DNA of 64,000 bases from NCBI GenBank assembly GCA_905250125.1, contig CAJNOL010000237.1:1-64000 (forward strand). The letters run 5' to 3'. Both the position numbers and the translations under genes were made by a program. The stretch is from Rotaria sordida. Taxonomy: Eukaryota > Rotifera > Eurotatoria > Philodinida > Philodinidae. Each line of letters starts with the position of its first letter. Within the stretch, counting starts at the first letter, position 1. Below are positions 43,692-54,203 of this stretch, one piece after another. Under the pieces are notes generated by a model. That model was not told the DNA's origin. It ran no database searches and saw nothing but the letters and a program-made list of their open reading frames with translations.

Positions 43692-44681
43692 TAAGACTGA
43701 ATAAACAATATGTTCTCAATTTGACTTAGTGACAAATGTGTTCATCTTTGAGTAAATATCAATCCATCTGACGACAGAACGTCTCCAGATGTCAAAGCAC
43801 TGTTTAATCAAGGCGACATTCATTTGATGAGTACTACTAAGTAATAACAAAGTCTAGAATAGTTTGGTTTTCTTGGCCTTCATTCTTGGAATATCGTAAT
43901 TTTACTAAGTTTGTCAACAAAAATCTATGGTCACTCTCAGATCATGTGGAAAATTCACTTTCGAGTCTCGACTTCAAATTTTCCAAGAATAAAGTTCTCA
44001 ATGAGATTAGTTGATTGTGCAACTTGTAAATTTTCTAGTAGTTATTTCCTATCCTCAATGATTCAATATTCGAGATTCTCCTATGTGTAAAAGTAAATTT
44101 ACGTCTTTAGAAAGGAAATACTAGAAAAAAATAAAACTTCCACAATCAATTAATCTCATTAAGACTTATGTCCCTGCAAAAATTTCAAGACGAAACTCAA
44201 AAGTCGATTTTCCACATGATTTGAGAGGAATCACAGCTTTTTATTGAAAAACTCAGTAAAGTTTTGATATCTGAAGAACGAATATCCAGAAAACCAAACC
44301 ATTCAACATTTTTCTTTTACTCACTACCACTCTTCAAATACACATTGTTTCGATTGAAAAAGCGTTTTCACACCTGAAGAGGTTTCCTCATGAGCTAAAT
44401 AATATTTCCATCGAAGAACTAGTCGTTGATATGACATATATTCTTCTGACTACTATTAATAATAATAGAAAATTACGACGAGTTCACTATTAAGTCAGAA
44501 CGTCATTAGATCATGATCAATTAGATGACTTGAATAACCTACAGGACTTAAATATTATCCTTGAGATCTTCCGTCCTGTGATGTTCTCCAGTCTCAATAT
44601 CAATTTCATTTTTGTTCAGAGCTTTACTCTTTCAAACAATGAAATTTATAAATTATTATTTTCAAATATTCTATATTTTAG

Positions 44682-44912
44682 ACTAATAATATTAATAATA
44701 CTGCTTGAAAATCTGCATCAACTACTCGAATTTTATCTGATACTATTAGAAAAAAAGAGCTCAACGTTTTGGTGGTATATCTCAAGCAGCTAAAACAAAT
44801 ACATTGAATATGAATATAATTTTTTCTATTATTCAATTTACAAAATTGTGGTATTCTTTAGTAACAAAAACTTAAACGCAGTGAACGATTTAAACCGATG
44901 ACAAATGCTTAA
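44682..44912 (+). pseudogene. duplicated SARNP last two exons, dead
   Basis: Matches SARNP exons 6-7. In the exon 6 copy GCTGGA has become GCTTGA (a stop) and an extra base shifts the frame before AQRFG. The exon 7 copy begins TAACAAAAA where the gene has GAACAAAAA. No upstream exons were duplicated. Confidence 0.9.
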
Positions 44913-45054
44913 TATTAACTCTTCTTGTCTTGACATTCTTTTTTTCTTCTTGTTTTTGCATTTGTCTTTTTTCTTGTTCATAAAAACGAAAAAAACACAA
45001 TTTTTATGTGTAAAAAATATACTTGAAATAGAAACAATTGTTTATATTTAGACA

Positions 45055-47637
45055 ATGACATCTACTACTCGACCACATCTATTTATAACTTTTCAAATGC
45101 CTTCGCAGTTTATTCATTCACTTGAACGTGTATTTGACTTGGATTATCAAGATATACCGGCACGTTTATCTCATGAACAAATTTTATCTCGTATTCGTGC
45201 TCATACACCTGATGCAATACTCTTTTCAGGAGGAACAAAAATTGATAAAGAAATAATATCGGCAGCAGGTGATAAACTTAAAATGTTAGCCACATTTTCA
45301 GTTGGATATAACCACATTGATATAAAAGAATGTGAAAAAAGAGGTATACCTATTGGATATACACCAGGTAGAATAGAATAATCATCATTTTAAAATAGAT
45401 TATTAAATCATATTTTCAAATGCTTAGGTGTATTAACAGATACAACAGCTGATTTAGCTATTACATTATTATTAGCAACATCAAGAAGGATTACTGAAGC
45501 GATGCGAACAGTTCGTGTAAGACATCATAACAAGGAAGATTAATTTTTATTTTTGTTTTCATTGATAACTTTTAAATAGAATGGTGAATGGGGTACATCA
45601 TCAAATATAATGTGGATGTGTGGTAAACCTTTAATTAATTCAACAATTGGTATTGTTGGTTTAGGTCGTATTGGTTTAGCAATTGCACGTCGTTTGCAAC
45701 CATTTTCTATTCAACGTATACTTTATAGTGGTACACGTGAAAAACATTTTGATTCTGATAGTGATAAAAAATTATTTAAATTTGTTCAATTTGAAGAATT
45801 ATTACATGAATCTGATTTTGTTATTATTGCATGTGCATTAAATGAAGAAACAACAAATATGTTTAATAAAAAAGCATTTGAACAAATGAAAAATGATGCA
45901 ATTTTAATAAATATTTCACGGGGAGGTATTGTTGATCAAGATGCACTTTATGATGCATTAAAAAATGGTCAAATTCGAGCAGCAGGTAAAGAATCTTTTA
46001 TTAATAAAGAATAGTCGAAAAATTTTGACCTCTCTCAGTACATCGATGATGTCTATGATAAATTTTTATATATTTAATTGATCGAAGTGTGTAGTTTTGT
46101 AAAGCAAGATTAGAGCTAATAATTGAAAAACACGATACTTCGAAATGCATACAATATAGATGATCGTGGTGGCGTGGAAGTTTGTCAACTGTGATGAAAA
46201 TCTATGGCATAAATGTGGTACAATGTTTTGGTTATTTTACTAATCTTTAGTGAATATTTTGATATTATGTTTTTTCAAGCAAAAAAAAATTTCTTCAAAA
46301 ATCTAAATGATTTATAAGTTTATTAGATTGACAGTTTATATGTATCTCGATAATCAAATTTAGTGATGTGTTGATCTTGTTTTCTGCTGATTGTCTTTAA
46401 CCATTTTTGAATAGTGTTAATCCTTTTCTGATATTTTTCTACACTGAAATTGTCTCATATATGATTTATTTTTTATTTAACATATTAATATTTACATAAG
46501 TCTCGTGGAAGAATATCTCATAAATTTTCTATTGATCATATGTCATCTATTTGACTTTGAAATGAATACTGGAGGTGGTTTTAATAGAGGTTGTTGGAAA
46601 GATAAATTGAAGCAGTTGGTATATTAGAGAATAAATTGTAAATAGTAAACTTCATAAAATAAGACTATCAGTTAGAGAGCTGCGGGTCCAAGAATTTTTG
46701 GAAACGGAACAGGCCGATAATATTTTTTTGGTCCTGGATCCTGTCAACTCAAGACTTTTAGACTCGGACTTGATGTGTTCTAGTCTGCAGCTGTTTATAG
46801 TTAAGTATTGATGAACATTAAAAATTTTTTTGTGCAAGATTTTTAAAATTTTGAATATTTAGCGGTCATGTACTGCAAATTCATCATAATTCATTTTAAT
46901 ATTCTGCTCAACTCAATCTGGAATAGATGGTTCATTTTTTCAAGATGCATAAAACTGATTGATACTTATTTCAGCATTGAAAACTGTTGTTTTTTTTTGT
47001 TATTTTGATAATTACGACTATACTTAGTGAATTAGTACTAAAAGATGATTTAATACTACGCAAATGTTCACATTGATTGCATAGAACATATTCTTGCTTG
47101 ATTTCATTTATATAAATACAATGAAGACTATTCTATAATGAGATGTTATAGATTATTCCATTTGAATGAGAAATCTGATAAAAAAATCTCTGTCAGCAGA
47201 AAAAACAACACGACTATTATAGAACTTTTTTTTTCAAGCTTTCTGGAAAACTGTATGATGACAATAATATTGTGCTACATTTATACATTTCGAAGTGTTT
47301 TTTTAGATGATAGCTCGAATCTTCTTCTGTAAAATTATATATTTCCATCAATTAATCATATTTATGTTTGTCATCAATTTACTGAGAGGGTCTAAAACTT
47401 TTCAACCATCCTTTAGTATAATATTTATAATTATCTATAGGTTTGGATGTTACTGTACCTGAACCATTGCCTACAGATCATCCTCTTTTAACACTTGAGA
47501 ACTGTACGATATTTCCACATATTGGTAGTGCTGATGAATATGCACGTCATCAAATGGCACAAATATGTGTGGATAATTTACTCAATTTTTTTAGTGGAAA
47601 ACCAATGGTTCATCAACTTAAAATAGATAATGCTTAA
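45055..47637 (+). CDS. GRHPR: glyoxylate/hydroxypyruvate reductase, copy B
   Basis: The same four-exon structure as copy A (45055-45367, 45428-45516, 45580-45985, 47441-47637), 334 residues, no disruption. The GLGRIG nucleotide-binding motif and the catalytic Arg (ISRGG), Glu (TVPEPLP) and His (FPHIGS) are retained. Differences from copy A include PATAK to SGGTK in exon 1, IARGG to ISRGG, and a C-terminus ending IDNA instead of IDKL. Exon 4 is identical to copy A for its first 169 nt, although the intron before it has diverged. Expression and any division of labour between the copies are unknown. Its promoter region is the duplicated SARNP 3' end. Confidence 0.93.
46673..46782. mobile_element. 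hAT-like MITE in GRHPR-B intron 3
   Basis: Diverged counterpart of the MITE at 40826-40936, at the same intron position. Confidence 0.55.
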
Positions 47638-47749
47638 TAATATGATGATTTGAAGATTTTTCTTTAGTTTTGCAAAATTTTCTTTTGATTGATAATAAAT
47701 AAATAATTTATGATACAATGCTAGATATCACTAATCTCAATCTTATAAA

Positions 47750-47860
47750 TATAAAAAATAAGAACATCAGCTATGAACATCACTATCAATTCGAATAACG
47801 TCACCATGAACCCAAGTACTATCAACCTGAGTCATTGTTGACCCATAAACAAAAATTTGA
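47750..47860 (-). pseudogene. SDR C-terminal remnant (copy B)
   Basis: Reads GDVIRIDSDVHS then stop, matching SDIIRIDDGVHS of the SDR pseudogene downstream of copy A. The duplication ended within or soon after this tail. Confidence 0.7.
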
Positions 47861-48479
47861 AAAATGTACTAGAAATATTTTTTTATTTTGTAATCTTTGG
47901 AAGTAACTAGCATTTCTTACGAATTAATACATGCTGTTGAATGTAAAAAGAGATTCATTTCTGTTTTTTTATATCATTACAAACCTTCGGTACAATACAA
48001 TCTCTTCAGTAATACTAGTGTTAATATAAAAATTGTACCTATATGTAAAATCATAGTGCAAAACACTTCTCATAAATAGTATGTGATTGAACTGAAAAAA
48101 ATGAAAAAATACAACGATGCATACCTGAAGACATAAAACATTGAAATTTTCCATATCATCCTAAATATATCTATAAGCATTATCCGAGAACACATGCATT
48201 TAGAATATGACTTTTAGGAGTATTAGGCAAAAGAACTTTTCTCTTTAATGCAAATGTAGAACAGTTTTAGGAAAGATGAAATTTATACCAAAAATATTTT
48301 CAATATTAAATACTAACATTTCACTTCATTATTTCTGTTTTTTTGTTTTTAATTCAAAAAGCATATTATAGTATACATACTACATGGAATTAATCATGCA
48401 CAAGAAAAAAATAACGTTGTATGTTTTCTTTTAAAAAATATAAAAATAAGAAAATAAGAAGGTTCTTTTTTTGTTTTTT
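47861..48479. other. no gene recognised
   Basis: AT-rich spacer between GRHPR-B and the 3' end of the CSPP1-like gene. Confidence 0.4.
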
Positions 48480-51400
48480 TTATTTAAGCCAAGCATCATC
48501 TTGTAAAGTTGTTTGACTACCACGTCTTTGTAATCGTTGTCGTTCTTGAAAACGTTCAAGTACTTCATTACTATCCAATAAAGATGTATCATCTTTTTCG
48601 AGATCACGTAATTTTTTTAAACGATGTTCATTTTTTTCAGCAATTCTCTATTTAAAACAAAAGGAATATAATTTGTTTTATTGATTATTTTGAAATTTTT
48701 TTTTTTTTTTTAACTTACATTTAATTCAAGACTAGCCATACTTGTTGGATCACTTGGATCATAAAAACCTGGTGGTTCAAAACCATATCGTCTTCGTCTA
48801 GCAGTATCTTCTATATTTGTAACAAACATACCATCAACTAAATCAACACGTTTTGATGGTGAAATATATTCATCACCAGTAATTCCTCCACCTCCACCAC
48901 GCATTAAAATTGAATCATCACGAAAATAACTTGGTTTAAATTCATCATCATCATCTGTTTGAAGAATACGAAGTAATTTATCATTTGTTGATGGTGCATT
49001 TCGATAAGGAAGTTGTGTTGTATTAAATAAATATCCTGGACTTTGTTTACGTGATAAAGATCGTTGAGATGGAGGTAAATAGGAAACTGTTGTTTTTGCT
49101 TCTAGTTCGGATAAGAGTGCAGCTTCAGATTTAGCATGTTGATGTAAACGTGCTTCTTTATCTTTTAATTGTCGTTTTAAATGTTCAAGACGATTAAGTA
49201 CTTCAGAATCTGAACCATCCGATCGAAGAGAAGTAGTTGAATTTGTACGTAATGGAACATTAGTATTGTAATATGCTTGAGGACGAGATCGATGTGTGTC
49301 TAAATGAAATTAAATAGTTTAGAATAATTTTTTTTTTAATATAATGACTCTAATGATAGAATGTATTCAAATGTTGAGATACATAATTCATTAATCTCAT
49401 TACAACTGACTTTATGATTTATAAAGAGATTTTCGCTTCAGCAGAGGTTTATCCATGTAATAATAATGGATGATTGAAAGAGAATTCTTTATTGTAGGTA
49501 TAAACTATGAAAGATCATTTACATCAATCAGATAAATCATCTAACTAATTAATCGCGCTATTCAGTCGAGGTTATGTACATCATGTAGCCCATTAAAAGC
49601 TATGAATACCCTGAAAAAAATTTAGACCCTCAACTTATTACTGAGATGATACTGCATTTTTACGGTATTTTAATTGAATGTCGTAGTTTTTTCCTACAGA
49701 AACACTAGGAAAATTGATTTTCGAATTTCGACTTGAAACTTTGTGCACAGGCAAATCTTAATGAGAATAGTTTATTATGAAAGTTTCAGATCTTTAGATT
49801 TGTTCATCAGGCTTTAGAAGGGCAAATATTTATCTTTGAGAGCACAGACCAGAGATGTCCATGGCGATGGCGTCGTAGCAACGGCAGATTCTCAACTGCG
49901 ATGGACATCTACGGCATAGGCATATGGTATATGATATAGTAATCACAAACTCCGGGAGTACCAATTCGATTTTCAGAAGAGCGCTTATACTGAAGAAAGA
50001 AGCCTTAGATATTCGATATTAACAACGAATACCGAAAAATGAATTTTAAATAAGCAATGTGTAATTCATTGAATAACATGAATTGTACAACGAGAAATAG
50101 TATAAAATTAGTATGCCATTTTATCCTAACTAACGATTAAGATAGAACAAATACACAATATAATGAAATTAAACGAGAATAAAATCTTTAAAGTTGATCA
50201 AGAATATCAATTTGATGTTGTATTAATATTAGTTAGTATTATATCTGATTCAAAACACAACGACTTACGAGATGGTTTTTTTCGTACTGGTGGTATATCT
50301 ATATAAGCAGAAGCAGCAAGACATAGCAATAGATAGCTTCTTTTTTTTTAATTAGATTCTATATCTAACCTGATTGTTTTGGTGTTGGTTGTTTTCGATA
50401 AGTATGTTGAGCTTGTCCATCATTATCATCGATTGGTTGTTGTGTAAATTCATCATTATCATTGAGAGGTGGTTGTTGTTGTTGATTTGTATCATCAAAT
50501 GATTGATGTTGTACAGTATTATTATTTGATTTTCGTTTTTTTTCTTTATTTTTTAATGTTGGTATTGGTGGTGATGAACTTTGATAAATAGGTTCATCTT
50601 GTTGTTGTTGTTGTTGTTCATCATCATAAGTATTTTGTCTATCAGCATCATTTTCATAATTATCTGGTGTCATTGATTTTTCTTGTCGTTTTGATTCTAA
50701 AATATAAATAAAAACAAAAACAAAAGAAAGCAATTCTTATTGAAAGAAATATATAAGTAGAAAAAATGTTGACTTCGTTTTATCATAGTTTCTTCTTGTT
50801 TTCTTTGTCGTTCTAATTCTTCTTGTAAACGTTGTTGATGTTGACGTTCTTGTGCTTCTTTTTCTTGTTTTCTTGCTGTTTCATCAGCCGTTTGTTTTTC
50901 CATTTGTTGTTGCCATTCACTATGTTTAGTTAATTCACGTTCTTCATCAGCTCGACGCCGAGCTAATTCTTCAGCATTTCGTTGACGTTTTTCATCGATT
51001 TGTTTTTTTAAATCTTGTTTATATTTTTCTTCACGCACTAATTGTTCTTCAGTTTTAATTGTACCAAATATACCATTACTAACAGCACCACGAGTATGAT
51101 TTGGTGAATTAGAACGAACCTGACGAGAAAAAAAGAATTCATTCAATCGAATATGTAAATTATAATATGTTAGAGTAAATGTAAAATGAGAGAAATGAAA
51201 AACTCTTTTAGAACAAGACAACTTTCTTATTTTATATTCAATAATTATATTTCGTCATTGTTAACTCTTTTAGCTCCCCCTCTCCTTCCTTAGCTACTGG
51301 AGTAATCATTTGTAGGTAGGGGTGTCAGGGTTCCCGTTCCTCAAGGGTTCCGTTCCCAAGGAACGGGAACCCACTTGGTTATTCATTTCTATGCATGTTT

Positions 51401-53150
51401 GAACGCGCTTGAGTTCATAGACATNNNNNNNNNNNNNNNNNNNNNNNNNNNNNNNNNNNNNNNNNNNNNNNNNNNNNNNNNNNNNNNNNNNNNNNNNNNN
51501 NNNNNNNNNNNNNNNNNNNNNNNNCAAACTCTCTACGACGTTTGTTTGTCGAACTACATAAGATTTACGAAAGCTAGAATTGCTATGAAGACTACATCAA
51601 TTACGACCTGTACGAAGGTTAGATTCTAATAAATTACCGAGTTTAATGGAATTTGTGGTTCACCATTATAAAAAGGTGCATTTGTAATTGAACTTGCACC
51701 AGTTCCTAATGAATATATTTTATCATCAGCAGCTGTATATAGTTGTTGTGATCGAGGTGTTTGATATTGTTGTTGTTGTGGATTTCTTAGATCACCTAAA
51801 TTAGCTATAACATTACCATCTCTATCACGCATTGGTGCACCACCACCACTTCGACCAAAATAATAATAACGATTGATTTCTGCTTCTAATTTTCTTTCAT
51901 ATTCATCTTTTTCTTGTTTAGCTTGTGCTTTTCTCATTTGTTTTTCAAACATTTGTGTTTGAAGTTCTTTTTGATAACGTTTTTTTGATGCTTGTTCAGC
52001 ATCTTTATCAATTTCATGACCTATTTGAAAACCATCATCATTATTTCGTTGTGATCGATTATCATTACGATATTGTTGTCGATAACGATTATCATTATAA
52101 AATTGATTTGATTGTTCAAATGACATATTCAAAGGTGATACACTACTTGTAACAACTGGTGTTGGACTTGTAGAAACAGGTGGACGATTAAGTATTCGAG
52201 CAAGTTCAAAATCAATTGCATTACGTTGATTTAATCGTTCTGCAAGTAATGTATTTAATGCATTTAAATCTTCAGTATAATGTGCACGAGCAGTACTTGA
52301 TGAATTACTAGTAGATAGTTGACTACTTTCTATAAAGAAAATAATAGTTTATAGATTATTGAAAAATAAAAAGAATATAAATTGTACCTAATTCTAATTG
52401 TCTTCTTCTTGCTTCTAATTCACGTATTTGTTCATATAATTCTAAAATATATTCTTCACGATCACGAATATATTGTTCATCATGATTTTGTGATAAACGT
52501 GAACGTGATCGATTTGTTGTATAATCTGTTGATGTTGTTGTTGATGAAAATATATCATTCATATTTGAAAAATTTTTCATTGTTTTCTTATCAGTTTTTT
52601 CCCATGGTGCAACAACAATTCCATCTTGTTGAAATTGTACACGTCGTGTTGTATTTCTATGTGGAGAATCCATTTGTGATATTGATTTATTTTTTGAAGT
52701 ACCTCGATGAGTTCGTAAATATTCATTATATTCACGTTTTAAATCATTTTTAAGTTGTACACGTTGTTCATCATAATTTCCAAATCTATTAAAAAAACCG
52801 AATTCATTATTACTTGCATTCTCATTTGGTAAACGACGTTGTTCTTGTTCAAAATTAAAAGGAATTGTTTGTTGTTCAGGAAAAGGACTATTAATAATTG
52901 AACGTGGTGAAGGAGGATAATAAGATTGTCGAGATTGAATACGAGGTGATGGTTCGTCTAAAATTCTATTAACTTTAACATCTAATCGTTCTTCAAAATT
53001 TGACGATGGAAACGATTGAGATTGAGGAGGTGGTGGTGGTGGTAGTGCTCCTGGACGTTGTCGATTCATCTGTTGTCGATTAGGTACTTTATTAAGTTTA
53101 GATCGCTGACGTTCTATGAAATAATCAATATCTTTGGAAGCAGTAATCAT
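48480..53150 (-). CDS. CSPP1: CSPP1-like centrosome/spindle-pole protein
   Basis: Seven exons (52388-53150, 51638-52329, 50774-51119, 50370-50696, 50269-50298, 48719-49299, 48480-48647) join in phase to 968 residues. Similarities to CSPP1 are the opening IDYFIERQRSKL (vertebrate form opens with a DEFIEEQKARL-like segment), the KNDLKREYNEYLR motif, long Arg/Lys/Glu/Gln coiled coils (for example EEKYKQDLKKQIDEKRQRNA and the following ~100 residues), and Gln- and Asp-rich linkers. CSPP1 binds microtubules inside the lumen and acts at centrosomes, spindle poles and ciliary axonemes. Identity is moderate because the protein is mostly low-complexity. The donor ending exon 3 (GTCAAC at 50773) is weak. 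An N gap lies in the intron after exon 2. Part of the 5' UTR may be spliced (acceptor-like TTTGCAG near 53262). Confidence 0.75.
49540..49980. repeat. foldback-family fragment in CSPP1 intron 5
   Basis: atttcgacttgaaactttg near 49727 and tacatcatgtagcc near 49570 match the left arm of the element at 32889-33401. The right arm was not found, so this is a half element. A gcgatggacatctacggcat block near 49895 also occurs near 40350 and 46195. Confidence 0.55.
51425..51524. other. assembly gap (100 N)
   Basis: A run of 100 N inside the 518-bp intron between exons 2 and 3 of the CSPP1-like gene, probably of arbitrary length. Next to it, 51319-51372 is a short inverted repeat of gggttcccgttcc/ggaacgggaaccc. 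Confidence 1.
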
Positions 53151-53987
53151 GAGTTCGTTGTTTTTTTCTTATATGTACATAAAGAATAATGGATTTTTTA
53201 TGCAGACAAGCAATTAAGTATGCCAAGAATTTTTTCCGTTCTGTCGTACTTGTTTTTGTCTGCAAAAAAAAAAGATTTTAATAACATTTTGCTTCGCCAT
53301 AATCGATTGTACAATCTTGGATACCTGGTGGAGGACAATGAGAATGGCACCCAATGAAGTAAAACGGGAGTGATCGCACCCTATAGGAAAGCAAGAAATC
53401 AAACAATAATAACAATGATTCTAGTTACTATTTGAAACTTTGATCCAAATAAATCGTACTCTAACTGTAGAAATATGTTTTTCGGGCTGTTTTTTTTTTG
53501 TAAATAGAAGATAAAATATTATTGAACGTACAGTAGTCACAAAAAGTCCAGCTAACAGGTAAAAAGTACCTAAATTTTCATTTATTTGTCTAATATTTTA
53601 ACTACAAATAGAGTTCGATCAATTCTGATCGTAAGAACTAATCACAACTTGTTCTGCCTTCCTGCGAGAATATCTCAACATAGAAAATAAATCGCATGAC
53701 GTTAAATTTCTCATTCTACAGCTCAGTGCTATCATCTCTATCACCAATAGATATTCCATGTTAAACAGTTTTAGTTTACCTGCTTTATGAAGTATTTTTT
53801 GAGTAATCTTCACAAGATGATTGATAGGAATCGTCGAAAAATGGCCTATGTGTTCGGCTAATTTTAACTATTAGCCTTGAAATTTTCTCCGAAAAATGCC
53901 ATATTCTAATCAAATTTTCCATGAAAATTTCACAATTTCAACCATCATTGGAGAAGAGATTCATGCTGAGACTATTCCAGACCATAG
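53151..53987. other. upstream region of CSPP1-like gene
   Basis: No gene recognised. It should include the promoter and possibly a spliced 5' UTR. Confidence 0.4.
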
Positions 53988-54203
53988 AGGCTTCTCTGTA
54001 ACTCAAGATTACTGCGGATTGAAGTCGGATGTACAATCTTCATCAAATTAAATGATCGAAAACTATGGAATAGAACTTCGCCTATTTTAATCATGGATGA
54101 CTTTATTATTAATTTATTCAATAATGTGACATGTGAAGATTTTTTTACTTCATCTGAAGGTTTTAATGTTGCTCGAATGACAATAATTGAGATGATAGAT
54201 TGA
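53988..54203 (+). pseudogene. coding-like relic, unidentified
   Basis: 71 codons open to a stop, reading RIEVGCTIFIKLNDRKLWNR and on through MDDFIINLFNNVTCEDFFTS to EMID. Residue composition looks like real protein, but there is no start, clear splice site or recognised family. A minus-strand frame over the same bases looks less natural. Confidence 0.3.

Larger units (their letters stand above)
43757..47860 (+). repeat. tandem duplication, copy B
   Basis: Counterpart of 37725-42000. It holds a decayed foldback element (about 43760-44400), the broken SARNP tail, the second GRHPR-like gene and a short SDR remnant. Only the GRHPR gene was kept intact. Confidence 0.9.

Noticed and set aside
52382-52753. 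123-codon plus-strand frame over CSPP1 exon 1
   Set aside because: Antisense of the coding exon; the His/Tyr/Leu-rich composition is typical of shadows.
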